A stretch of 64,000 nt of DNA from Armatimonadota bacterium. Lineage in GTDB: Bacteria > Armatimonadota > Zipacnadia > JAUWAU01. The notes below the pieces were generated by a model. The model did not search any database and had not been told where the DNA came from. It was given only the letters and a program-made list of their open reading frames with translations. Positions within the stretch are counted from its first letter, which is position 1, and each line of letters opens with the position of its first letter. Made by a program: the position numbers and the translations under genes. This document shows positions 18,920 through 27,452 of the stretch, in pieces. Location: assembly GCA_030601885.1 (NCBI GenBank), contig JAUWAU010000007.1, forward strand, positions 62,001 to 126,000, in the 5' to 3' direction.

Positions 18920-20017
18920 ATGCCTGGGAACGGCAAGACCTTCGTCGTCGCCGCCGGCGGATGGTCGGGCAATATCGGCAACTCCTTCTTCAACCTCGGG
19001 ACGCGACACGCGCTGCTGACGGCCGTGCCGGGAGCGCACGTCGAGTTCCTGAGCGATCAGGCCGCGTATTGGCGCATGACCGCGATAGGATATCGGCAGG
19101 AGCCGAAGAACAGCCTGCGATACCTCGATCATATACGCCCCGACTATGTCGTGCTGCAGGGCAGCGTGCTCACGGAGCAGTTTCCCCGCGTCTGGGGGCG
19201 ATCTCTCAAGCTTCTGTCCGAGGCAGGGACGAAGCTGCTGCTCATCGGAGTCGGGTTTTTCGATTACAGTGAGACCGAAGTCGCCACTTGCAGGAGCTTG
19301 CTCGAGCAATGCCCTCCGTATGTTCTGATATCCAGGGACAGGGAGACCTACGGCAACCTGAATGACCTGGCGGAGTACTCCTACGACGGCTTAGACGGTG
19401 CGTTTTTCCTGCCTGACGTCTTCACTCCGATCAAGACAGACCTGCCGCCATACATGGTTATCAATTTCGACAAAGCCCCTGAGCCGACTATCTCCGTTTC
19501 AACGGATCAGGCGTCTGAGGCCGAGCCTCGGAGGAATGCCACAACCCAGTTTGAGTTCCGCGATGCTAGGTGGACTATCTCCTTTCCGAGGACTCGGTGG
19601 CAACTGGCTAACATGCTGGGCAAGTCATTCTGCTACCTCCTGGGGCCGCTGGGCCTCGCCGGGACATCGCAGGAACGGGCCGGGAATCTCATGGTAGTTC
19701 GTACCGACCATCAGATCAACCCGATAATGATCGGAAGGATCTTTAGAGGCCCCAACGCCTTCGCTGGAGACATCCCGCAATCGTATCTCAACTTATATGC
19801 CCAGGCAGAGCTGACTTTATCTGATAGAATACACGCGGTGGCGGTGACATTGGCATACGGGCGACCGGCGATGTTGTTTTCCCGCAGCGGGAGAGCGCGC
19901 ATCTTGGAGAGGGTTGGGGCTTCTGACGTCACCGCTCGTCCTGTCCTGTTAGATCTCGACTTGCTCGAGCAGGAAAAGAGCGCAGAGCTGGACTTCCTAC
20001 GATCAGTTCCTTTCTGA
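18920..20017 (+). CDS. Polysaccharide pyruvyl transferase family protein (CsaB/PF04230-like)
   Basis: A 365-residue cytoplasmic protein that resembles enzymes adding a pyruvyl ketal from phosphoenolpyruvate to a sugar of the repeat unit. The N-terminal Gly/Asn-rich segment AAGGWSGNIGNSFFNLGTRHAL matches the family's NxGD-like opening. The middle has LLLIGVGFFDYSETE and YVLISRDRETY (the family's RE/RD pattern). The C-terminal part has VRTDHQINP and LTLSDRIHAVAVTLAYGRPAM, close to the family's SxRxHxxxxAxxxxxP pattern. ATG 18920 is chosen because AAAAGGAAG precedes it; upstream sequence in the same frame is Arg/Pro-rich. Assignment rests on motif layout and locus context. A related non-pyruvylating member is possible. 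Confidence 0.72.
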   Translation: MPGNGKTFVVAAGGWSGNIGNSFFNLGTRHALLTAVPGAHVEFLSDQAAYWRMTAIGYRQEPKNSLRYLDHIRPDYVVLQGSVLTEQFPRVWGRSLKLLSEAGTKLLLIGVGFFDYSETEVATCRSLLEQCPPYVLISRDRETYGNLNDLAEYSYDGLDGAFFLPDVFTPIKTDLPPYMVINFDKAPEPTISVSTDQASEAEPRRNATTQFEFRDARWTISFPRTRWQLANMLGKSFCYLLGPLGLAGTSQERAGNLMVVRTDHQINPIMIGRIFRGPNAFAGDIPQSYLNLYAQAELTLSDRIHAVAVTLAYGRPAMLFSRSGRARILERVGASDVTARPVLLDLDLLEQEKSAELDFLRSVPF

Positions 20018-20143
20018 CCAGGCTTCCGAACGCCAGTGCACACGAGGTTTGCCGGCGTAGCGACGCACTGCAGGGCGCTCGGGCCCCGGCCGGATCGCGC
20101 AGAGGCACCGATCTCGGATCGCTCATCGTGCAGCCGCCGCGTG

Positions 20144-21478
20144 ATGAACGGCCGGCTTCGCGCAGCATTGGGAGAGGCGAGTGCGCTGAAGGTCCTCCAC
20201 ATGGTTAACTACTACGAGCCGGCCTTTGGGTTTGGCGGCATCCTTCGCGCAGTGTCGGGGACGTGCCGAGCACTGGCAGCGGCCGGGCACGAAGTGAGTG
20301 TGTTCACCACGGACGCATCAGATCGAGGACGGTTGCAGGTACCCGTGCGCCGCCCCCAGAATAGAGACGGCGTCGCGGTGACGTACTACCCGCTGACGTG
20401 GCGAGGATGGCCGCTCGGGCGCTTCTACTATGCCCGAGCGCTCGCTGCGGCCTGCGCCCGCGAGGCGGGCGCATTTGATGTCGCCCATCTGAGCACGCTG
20501 TGGGGCCACGCGAGCATTGCGGGAGCGCGTGCGTGCGCCAATGCGATGGTGCCGTATGTGGTCTCCCCACACGGCACGTTGGAGCCCCACCAATACGGAC
20601 TGAAGAGCTGGAAAAAGCGACTGCACATGGCGCTGTGCGGTCGGCGAGCCCTGGATCGGGCCGCGGCCGTTCACGCCCTTTGCCGGTACGAAGCGGATAA
20701 CCTCGTCCAGTTCGGGCTCGAGGGCAAGATCACGTGCGTGCCGAATGGGATCGATCCAGCCGAGTTTACTGATCTGCCCTCGCCGATGGAGGCTGCGGAG
20801 CGCTGGCCCACACTACGCGGACGACGAGTGATCCTGTTCCTGTCGCGCCTGCACGCCATCAAGGGGCTCGACCAGCTCCTGCCCGCACTTGCCGAGCTAC
20901 GCCGTACATGCGACGATGCTCTGCTGCTTCTGGCCGGTCCGGACGACGGATACGCCTCGCAGGTCAACGCGCTCATCGACGCGCATGGGCTCCGGCGCGA
21001 TGTGCTGTTGACGGGAATGCTGACGGGGCATGATCGCCTGCTTGCCTTGGCGGCCGCTGAGGTCTTCGTGCTTCCGTCGTACGCTGAGTGTTTTCCGATG
21101 GCCGTGGTTGAGGCGATGGCCTGCGCTCTTCCAGTGCTGATCACGCCAGGATGCAACTTCCCCGAGGCCGCCGAGGCCGACGCGGGGCTCATGGTTGACC
21201 CCCGCTCACGTGAGCTGGCGGGGGCGCTTGAGCATCTGATGGCAATGAGCGATGGCCAACGGGGGGCGATGGGAGCACGAGGGCGTCAGTTGGTGGAGTC
21301 GGACTACACGTGGGACGTCATCGCACGGAAGATGATCACCGTCTACAGAGCCATTCTCGACGGCAAGCCGATCCCTCTTCATCCTGAGCCATGTGAGATG
21401 TCCGTCGAGCATCACGCCGCCCGAAGCGGCGCCACAAAGAACCATGCACCAAGTCATCCAGAACTACCGAACCGGTGA
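20144..21478 (+). CDS. Glycosyltransferase family 4, intact paralogue of the truncated copy at 17537
   Basis: A complete GT-B glycosyltransferase. The N-terminal domain begins LKVLHMVNYYEPAFGFGG, and a middle AHLSTLWGHASIAGARACANAMVPYVVSPHGTL gives the PHG motif of this GT4 subgroup. The donor domain has RVILFLSRLHAIKGLDQLLPAL and EVFVLPSYAECFPMAVVEAMACALPV. The start is uncertain: ATG 20144 is used here, but CTG 20186, preceded by GGGAGAGGC, begins exactly where the TTG-initiated paralogue at 17537 begins. The 3' end overlaps the oxidoreductase gene by 35 nt. Duplication of this gene type in the locus probably provided the source of the chimera. Confidence 0.88.
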   Translation: MNGRLRAALGEASALKVLHMVNYYEPAFGFGGILRAVSGTCRALAAAGHEVSVFTTDASDRGRLQVPVRRPQNRDGVAVTYYPLTWRGWPLGRFYYARALAAACAREAGAFDVAHLSTLWGHASIAGARACANAMVPYVVSPHGTLEPHQYGLKSWKKRLHMALCGRRALDRAAAVHALCRYEADNLVQFGLEGKITCVPNGIDPAEFTDLPSPMEAAERWPTLRGRRVILFLSRLHAIKGLDQLLPALAELRRTCDDALLLLAGPDDGYASQVNALIDAHGLRRDVLLTGMLTGHDRLLALAAAEVFVLPSYAECFPMAVVEAMACALPVLITPGCNFPEAAEADAGLMVDPRSRELAGALEHLMAMSDGQRGAMGARGRQLVESDYTWDVIARKMITVYRAILDGKPIPLHPEPCEMSVEHHAARSGATKNHAPSHPELPNR

Positions 21479-23597
21479 GATTGCGCTCAAAGATGTGCCC
21501 GCACCGGCATTGAGGCCCGGGACGGTGCTGGTGCGCAACGTCGCCTCGGTGGTCAGCGTCGGCACCGAGAAGCTGGTCACGGACCTGGCACGCAAGAGCC
21601 TGCTGGGCAAGGCCCGGGCGCGACCGGACCTGGTAAAGCGCGTGATGGACAAGGCGAGGTTGGAGGGCGTAGGCGAGGCGTTTCGACAGGCCATGAATCG
21701 CCTCGATACGCCCATGCCGCTGGGGTACTCATGTGCCGGCCGTGTACTCGAGGCGGCGGGGGATGTGGACGGCTTCAGCGCCGGCGATAACGTGGCCTGC
21801 GGCGGCAGTGCGGCGGCCTCGCACGCCGAGATCGTGCGCGTGCCCCGGAACCTCTGCGCGCCGGTCCCTGACGCAGTGGCGCTGGAAGATGCCGCCTTTG
21901 CCTTCATAGGCGCTATCGCCCTGCACACGGTGCGCATGGCCGAGGTGCAGCTTGGCGAGCGAGTGGCCATTATTGGCCTGGGGCTGCTGGGTCAGATCGC
22001 GGCGCAAATCGTTCGGGCGACGGGCGCGGAGGTCTTCGGGCTCGATCTGGACGAATCCAAAGTCGCCCTGGCGCTGGAACTGGGCGCTCACGGGGCCGTT
22101 GCCGTTGGTCCGGAGTCGGCAGAGAAAGCTCAGCGCTTCGCCAAGGGACAAGGCTTTGACGCCGTGCTGGTTCTAGCGAGCACGACCAGCAACGAGCCGG
22201 CAGAGCTCGCGGTCGAGCTGGCGCGAGATCGGGGGCGGCTGGCCATCGCCGGCATGGTGCGGATGGACATGCCGCGCAACGCGCTCTACGAGAAGGAGCT
22301 GCATGTTGTCGTGCCGCGTTCGGCGGGGCCCGGAATCTATGATCCTGCCTATGAGGAAAAAGGCAGCGATTACCCGGTCTCTTATGTGCCCTGGACAGAG
22401 CAACGCAATATGGCCGCGTTCCTGAAGCTCGTGGCCGCCGGCTCTGTTCGCCTGGCACCGCTTGTGACTCATCGACTCCCCGTCGGGCGCGCACTGGACG
22501 CTTACGAGCTTCTGAGCGGCGAGCGGGCCGAGCCATATCTCGGCGTGGTCCTCACATACGACGAAGCAACGGAACCGACGACGAGAAGGATTGATGTGAG
22601 ACGGCGGGGAGCTGCTCCGCGGGATGCCGTGCGGATCGGCGTGATCGGCGCGGGCCTGTTTGCTACCTCCGTGCTCTTGCCCGCCTTGCGCAAGCTGGAC
22701 GGGGTCCACTTCACCGGCGTCGCCACCACTGGCGGGGTCTCTGCCGATCATGTCGCGAGCAAGTTCGGATTTGACTACTGCACCACAGACACAGAGCAGG
22801 TCTTCGAGGACCCGGACACAGACGCGGTCATGATCCTCACGCGACATGGCTCTCACGCCGAGCTCATCTGCAAGGCTTTACGGTGTGGCAAGGACGTCTT
22901 CGTCGAAAAGCCTCTGGCAACCACGGAGGATCAACTCGAGGCCGTCGGGAAAGCTTACGCTGCCGGTGAAAGCCGACTCATGGTGGGCTTCAACCGGCGT
23001 TTCGCCCCTCTGGTCGTGGAGGCGAAGGCGGTCATCGGCGACCCACCTGGGGACCTCGTTGTTGTCTGTCGAGTCAACGGCGGAGCCATCGAACGGGATC
23101 ACTGGGTATACGACGCAGAGGAGGGCGCCGGGCGCATCATCGGCGAGCTCTGCCACTTCGTGGACCTCGTACAGCACTTGGCGGGCGCGCACGTCGCGAC
23201 GGCCTTTGCACGGCAGACAGGCGACGAACCGGACAATGTGTGCGCGACGCTGACGATGGCCAATGGGGCCATTGCGACCATCACCTACACGGCGTCGGGC
23301 AACAAGGCCTTCCCACGGGAACGGGTCGAGGCCTTCACGGGACGTACAGTCTGTGCCATTGACGACTTCCGCCGAGGTACATTTGCCACGGGAGAAAAGC
23401 GGTGGAACCGGCGAGGTTTCGGCGTGGACAGAGGACATAGAGGGGAACTCGAGGCGTTTCTCGCATGCCTCCGAGCAGGGCGCGAGTTCCCAGTGCCGTT
23501 TGCGGACTACAGGAACACAACTGTGACAACATTCGCCATTGAACGATCACTGCGTGAAGGGCGACCGATCGAGATCGCAGCGGACTTCCCGCAGTAG
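21444..23597 (+). CDS. Bi-domain oxidoreductase: zinc-type dehydrogenase fused to Gfo/Idh/MocA
   Basis: A 717-residue two-enzyme fusion. Residues 1-about 375 are a medium-chain dehydrogenase: GroES-like part with MPLGYSCAGRVLEA, Rossmann VAIIGLGLLGQIAAQI, and nucleotide-binding FGLDLDESK. Residues about 395-710 are a Gfo/Idh/MocA oxidoreductase: RIGVIGAGLFATSVLLPAL, the family's EKPLA lysine motif in DVFVEKPLATTEDQL, and GELCHFVDLVQHLAGA with the catalytic-type His. This fusion type is repeatedly seen in exopolysaccharide and O-antigen clusters and probably makes a modified nucleotide sugar. The substrate is not known. ATG 21444 starts just before the conserved MHQVIQNYRTGE and overlaps the GT4 end. 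Confidence 0.92.
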   Translation: MHQVIQNYRTGEIALKDVPAPALRPGTVLVRNVASVVSVGTEKLVTDLARKSLLGKARARPDLVKRVMDKARLEGVGEAFRQAMNRLDTPMPLGYSCAGRVLEAAGDVDGFSAGDNVACGGSAAASHAEIVRVPRNLCAPVPDAVALEDAAFAFIGAIALHTVRMAEVQLGERVAIIGLGLLGQIAAQIVRATGAEVFGLDLDESKVALALELGAHGAVAVGPESAEKAQRFAKGQGFDAVLVLASTTSNEPAELAVELARDRGRLAIAGMVRMDMPRNALYEKELHVVVPRSAGPGIYDPAYEEKGSDYPVSYVPWTEQRNMAAFLKLVAAGSVRLAPLVTHRLPVGRALDAYELLSGERAEPYLGVVLTYDEATEPTTRRIDVRRRGAAPRDAVRIGVIGAGLFATSVLLPALRKLDGVHFTGVATTGGVSADHVASKFGFDYCTTDTEQVFEDPDTDAVMILTRHGSHAELICKALRCGKDVFVEKPLATTEDQLEAVGKAYAAGESRLMVGFNRRFAPLVVEAKAVIGDPPGDLVVVCRVNGGAIERDHWVYDAEEGAGRIIGELCHFVDLVQHLAGAHVATAFARQTGDEPDNVCATLTMANGAIATITYTASGNKAFPRERVEAFTGRTVCAIDDFRRGTFATGEKRWNRRGFGVDRGHRGELEAFLACLRAGREFPVPFADYRNTTVTTFAIERSLREGRPIEIAADFPQ

Positions 23598-23610
23598 AAC
23601 AGCACCCGTC

Positions 23611-24942
23611 ATGAGCCCGAAAATCAGCAGCCGTCCGCGCAGTACTTCACAGCCGGAAACGAAGAAGCCGCTCCGCGTACTCCTGCTCTGTGCCTACTTC
23701 CCGCCGGAGATCGGCACAGCGTCGCACTTGTTCCACGAACTGGCCGTCGAGCTCGTCGCCCGTGGTCACACGGTCACCGTCGTCACGGGCTTCCCTCGGT
23801 ACAACGTGTCCGCCGAGGTGGCAGCCAGGCATCGGGGAATCTGGCGGCGTGAGTGCATGGACGGCATTGAGGTACTTCGGGTCTGGTGGCCGCACTTCCG
23901 CCGCCGCTCCATGATAGGCAGAGGCATGGAGCACTTCTTCGCAGCGATCGCTATTGGCTGCCGTGCCCTTGGGGCAGGGCGGCATGACGTCACCTTGGTG
24001 TACTCACCCCCCTTGACGCTTGGCATCACGGCATGGGGCCTCGCAAAAACCGGGCGTGGCAGCTTCGTGCTCAACGTGCAAGACTTGTTTCCACAGAGCG
24101 CCATTGACCTCGGGGCCATGACGAGCCCACATCAGATCGCGTTCTTCAGGTGGCTGGAGAGGTCTGTCTACAAACGGGCCGCCTGTGTCACGGTCCACTC
24201 GGAGGGAAACGCGGAGCGCGTGAAAGCCAGCGCGGGGGCAGGCACGTGTGTTGCGGTGGTCCCGAATTGGGTGGACGCTCAGCTCCTCCAACCCCACCCA
24301 CGGGACCCGCAGCTTCTCGGTGCGTCGGGTCCGGACGGACGGTTCGTCGTCTCGTTCGCGGGCACGATGGGATTCTCTCAGGACCTGGAGACCATAATCC
24401 GGGCCGCGTCGCTGCTTCGCCAACACGATGACATTCTCTTCCTCCTCGTCGGCGACGGCGTCTGCAAGGAAGACGCTCAACAGCTTACCGAGGACCTCGA
24501 GCTCAGCAACATCACCTTCTTGCCAATGCAGCCCCGCGAGAAGTACCCGCAGGTCCTCGCCACGTCCGATGCCAGCTTGGTCACGCTCAAGCGGGCCGTC
24601 CGGACGCCGGTGGTTCCATCGAAACTCTTGAGCATTATGGCCAGTGGACGTCCCGCCATAGTCGCAATGAGCTCAGCGGGCGATGCTCCGCGCCTGGTTG
24701 AGGAGGCACGCTGTGGGCTGAGTGTGCCGCCGGAGGACCCTGAGCGGATGGCGGAGGCTATCGCTACTCTTTATAGCGATCGCACGCTTGCCGCACAGCT
24801 CGGCGACAACGGCAGGAGCTACGCGCGGCAGCACTTCTCTGTGCAGGCTTGTGCTGAGGTCTACGAACGCATTTTTAGGGCGGTCATGCGCGGCGATCCG
24901 CCCACGGTGGCGCCGGGCGACGCAGCGTCCCCCGGGCATTGA
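23611..24942 (+). CDS. Glycosyltransferase family 4 (WcaI/WbuB-like)
   Basis: A 443-residue GT-B transferase. After a short Ser/Arg-rich N-terminus it reads RVLLLCAYFPPEIGTASHLFHELA and VTVVTGFPRYN, the signature opening of the WbuB/WcaI subgroup. The inner sequence LNVQDLFPQSAIDLGAM, the LVGDGVCKEDAQ strand, and VPSKLLSIMASGRPAIVAM fit the same subgroup, whose members often transfer amino sugars such as FucNAc. The precise donor here is unknown. ATG 23611 is 13 nt after the oxidoreductase stop, so the genes are co-transcribed. The C-terminal 15 residues are Pro/Ala-rich. Confidence 0.9.
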   Translation: MSPKISSRPRSTSQPETKKPLRVLLLCAYFPPEIGTASHLFHELAVELVARGHTVTVVTGFPRYNVSAEVAARHRGIWRRECMDGIEVLRVWWPHFRRRSMIGRGMEHFFAAIAIGCRALGAGRHDVTLVYSPPLTLGITAWGLAKTGRGSFVLNVQDLFPQSAIDLGAMTSPHQIAFFRWLERSVYKRAACVTVHSEGNAERVKASAGAGTCVAVVPNWVDAQLLQPHPRDPQLLGASGPDGRFVVSFAGTMGFSQDLETIIRAASLLRQHDDILFLLVGDGVCKEDAQQLTEDLELSNITFLPMQPREKYPQVLATSDASLVTLKRAVRTPVVPSKLLSIMASGRPAIVAMSSAGDAPRLVEEARCGLSVPPEDPERMAEAIATLYSDRTLAAQLGDNGRSYARQHFSVQACAEVYERIFRAVMRGDPPTVAPGDAASPGH

Positions 24943-24985
24943 GGCTCACACGTTTCACCATGGACCGCGAAGGGAGCAAGTTGCG

Positions 24986-25978
24986 GTGAAGCATCTAGAA
25001 GCCTACGAAAGCAAGACGGTGCTGGTCACCGGGGGGGCCGGGTGCATCGGCAGTAATCTGACGGCTAAACTGGCCGAGATCGGCGCTCGCGTCATCGTCC
25101 TTGATGACCTATCCTCGGCCGAGCGTTGGAACGTCCCTGACCATCCCAACGTCACCTTCGTGCTCGGCAGCGTCGTGGACGACGCCGCACTGAAACAGGT
25201 TTTCGCGGAACAGCCCTCAGTTGTGGTACATCTGGCCGCCCTGTTCGCCAATCAGAACTCCGTCGAGCACCCCGAGCAGGACCTAACGGTGAACGGCCTG
25301 GGCACTCTCAAGGTCCTTCAATACACCCACCTCACTGGCGCGGAGCGACTTGTCTATGCTTCCTCGGGATGCTCGGTCTACGGCAGCAAGGCGCCCCTGC
25401 CGCTCACGGAGGATTTTCTCTCGATAGAGCTGGACACGCCCTACCAGATCACGAAGCTGCTCGGCGAGCTGTACTGCAACTTCTTCAAGAACTACCACGG
25501 GTTGGAGACTGTCCGCCCGCGCTTCTTCAACGTGTACGGCCCCGGCGAGATCCCCGGGCGCTACCGCAACGTCATTCCCCTTTTCGTGTATTGGGCCATG
25601 CGAAACGAGCCCCTGCCGATCACCGGCACCGGGGAGGAGACCAGAGATTTCGCCTTCGTGCAGGACGTCGTTGACGGAATCCTCCGGGCCGGCGCGCTCC
25701 CGGAGGCGGTCGGCGAGGCGTTCAATTTGGCCTCGGGCGTCGAGACGAAGATCCTGGACCTCGCCCAGCGCATCATCGAGATGACTGGCAGCAACTCCGA
25801 GATCCGGCACGTCGGCCGCCGCAGGTGGGACACCCACACCCGACGCTGCGCCTCCATCGAGAAGGCCCGGACGCTCATCGGCTACGATCCGCAGACCCAA
25901 GTGCCCGAGGGCCTCGAGCACGTCGTCGGGTGGTTCCGCGACAACTGGGCGCGGATCGAGGCGTCGGCCAAGTTCTGA
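24986..25978 (+). CDS. NAD-dependent epimerase/dehydratase (extended SDR, nucleotide-sugar type)
   Basis: A 330-residue extended short-chain dehydrogenase acting on a nucleotide sugar. The Rossmann motif VLVTGGAGCIGSNL binds NAD(P), VLDDLS carries the acidic residue that favours NAD, VVHLAAL follows, and the active site is SSGCSVYG with TPYQITK (Tyr and Lys). The substrate-binding part reads FFNVYGPGEIPGRYRNVIPLF and DFAFVQDVVDGIL. It is closest in pattern to UDP-glucose 4-epimerase and UDP-glucuronate decarboxylase/epimerase relatives. The exact reaction cannot be chosen. GTG 24986 is preceded by GGGAG at 9 nt. It is the last gene of the exopolysaccharide locus, followed by a hairpin at 26010. 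Confidence 0.9.
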   Translation: MKHLEAYESKTVLVTGGAGCIGSNLTAKLAEIGARVIVLDDLSSAERWNVPDHPNVTFVLGSVVDDAALKQVFAEQPSVVVHLAALFANQNSVEHPEQDLTVNGLGTLKVLQYTHLTGAERLVYASSGCSVYGSKAPLPLTEDFLSIELDTPYQITKLLGELYCNFFKNYHGLETVRPRFFNVYGPGEIPGRYRNVIPLFVYWAMRNEPLPITGTGEETRDFAFVQDVVDGILRAGALPEAVGEAFNLASGVETKILDLAQRIIEMTGSNSEIRHVGRRRWDTHTRRCASIEKARTLIGYDPQTQVPEGLEHVVGWFRDNWARIEASAKF

Positions 25979-26009
25979 GGCGCTACCCCCGAACGGCGCA
26001 CACGGGCTG

Positions 26010-26053
26010 GAGGCGTCACGCCGCCGCCATCCCCGCCGGTTGCGTGACGCCTC
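26010..26053. terminator. Hairpin between convergent genes, probable bidirectional terminator
   Basis: A 12-bp perfect inverted repeat (GAGGCGTCACGC at 26010-26021 and its complement at 26042-26053) with a 20-nt loop lies between the epimerase stop (25978) and the stop of the minus-strand gene at 26072. There is no strong T-run, so termination efficiency is uncertain. Confidence 0.5.
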
Positions 26054-26071
26054 ACAGTAAGGTCACATCAG

Positions 26072-26848
26072 CTATTTCTTCTTGTTCCGGCGGAACCGAC
26101 AGCGCAGCCAACTCAGCGGCAGCGCGAGGCTGGCCAGCGCAAACGGCGGCAGTTCTGGAGTAGCGTGGAAGTTCACCGGGTTTTCCTCTTCCGTCATCAG
26201 CGGTATCCACGAGCCGTCTCCCGAGGCAACGATCCACGACAACTGTGCGGATTGCCGGTCGAGAGAGGTGATGGTTACCGTCGCGCCCCCATAACAGATC
26301 GTGTCACCGATCGGCCCGACGACGCCGCCGTCTGTCCGGTTCGGCCCCCACGCCCAATTCCCGAGGAAAGTTCGGGCCGCGCCAGGATCTGCGGCGAGCT
26401 CATCGAGGCCTGCCGGCAGATGAGGCTCGTCGATCAGTCGCTTAATGGCGGAGTCGTCCGAAACGAGGACGCTGGGCGACGCCACATCATCAGTGATCTC
26501 GATTGTCCCTTGCATGTACATGAGGGCTGGCGTCGCGCCATCTTTCCCGTGTATCCAGCCAAGCGAGTGGTCCCCGGTATTCTGGTCGAGGTACACGTAG
26601 AGTACGCTCGTGCTGCCGGCCAACGGAACACCGGCCGGCCCTCCACTGTAGGTGTGCGGCCCTCCGTAGTCGTAGAATGCCGCTGCCGTCTGGGTACCCG
26701 AGAACGGCGTGATGCTACCGAGCTTCACGGCGCTCTGAGTGATGTCGTACGTCACTGCTGCTGCGGGCAAACACGTGGCCATGACCACTAGCCCCAGGAC
26801 CAGTGCGACCACGGTCGCCCCTTTGAGACTACTGTGCAGGTGCATCAT
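26072..26848 (-). CDS. Secreted protein with PEP-CTERM-like C-terminal sorting signal
   Basis: A 258-residue exported protein. The N-terminal signal peptide is ATVVALVLGLVVMATCLPAAA. The middle is a low-similarity all-beta region (Gly, Thr, Tyr rich). The C-terminus has the tripartite architecture of an exosortase substrate: TPELPPF motif, short hydrophobic stretch (ALASLALPLSWL), then a basic tail RCRFRRNKKK. This is a variant of the classic VPEPA-type PEP-CTERM signal. ATG 26848 is used because GGGAGGGG lies upstream at about 8 nt. It is convergent with the exopolysaccharide locus. PEP-CTERM proteins and exopolysaccharide loci are known to co-occur, but no exosortase is in this window. The function of the mature domain is unknown. 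Confidence 0.8.
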   Translation of the reverse strand: MMHLHSSLKGATVVALVLGLVVMATCLPAAAVTYDITQSAVKLGSITPFSGTQTAAAFYDYGGPHTYSGGPAGVPLAGSTSVLYVYLDQNTGDHSLGWIHGKDGATPALMYMQGTIEITDDVASPSVLVSDDSAIKRLIDEPHLPAGLDELAADPGAARTFLGNWAWGPNRTDGGVVGPIGDTICYGGATVTITSLDRQSAQLSWIVASGDGSWIPLMTEEENPVNFHATPELPPFALASLALPLSWLRCRFRRNKKK

Positions 26849-27452
26849 CGGAACATCCCCTCCCACAAGAGTGTAACGTATGTGCCCTCCCACGACATCG
26901 GAAGCCATTCGCCCCCTCTGCTGCGGTGAGCATCTCTACGAGTACCATCCACTGCCTACCGGTGTGCAACGCCGATGTAAAATGTTCGCACCGAATTCAA
27001 GCCTCGGACGGCTGCGGATTCGTAGTCAACGGCCGGGATGGGGCGGTCACATCGGTGGCCCCGTCGCTATGTCATGGCATGCTGCAAGGGCCCTTGGGTG
27101 GCCCGGAAGCGCCGCAACTGCAGGCGCAGAATGCTCCGGAAGCCTATGTGGGGTGGGGCCGAAATGGTCGTCCTTGCCTGTCTGCCGATGTCGCCTCTCA
27201 GTAGGTTTGCAGCAATGTACTATGTAACCGAAATCGCTCGACATAGTTACGAATAAGGCACGAGAGAGCGCCGTACTCCCCGGCCGGAGCCGGTCTTCGC
27301 ACGGCATCTTGCAGCGTGCGGAATGGAGCGCAAGGGAAGAAGGAGGGCCCAACTGGGCGCAGGACGGCGAGGCCGCGGCGCTTTATGGGTCAACGAGGCG
27401 GAGGGTTGACAAGGTCACGAGATCCTCGCGGATACCATACGGTCAGCCCCCG
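26849..27452 (-). other. Upstream region of the PEP-CTERM-like gene, no gene recognised
   Basis: About 600 nt lie between the start of the PEP-CTERM-like gene and the end of the hydrolase gene, both on the minus strand. I saw short chance frames only. The promoter of the PEP-CTERM-like gene should be here; the tract 27190-27260 is noticeably AT-richer than its surroundings. Confidence 0.4.
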
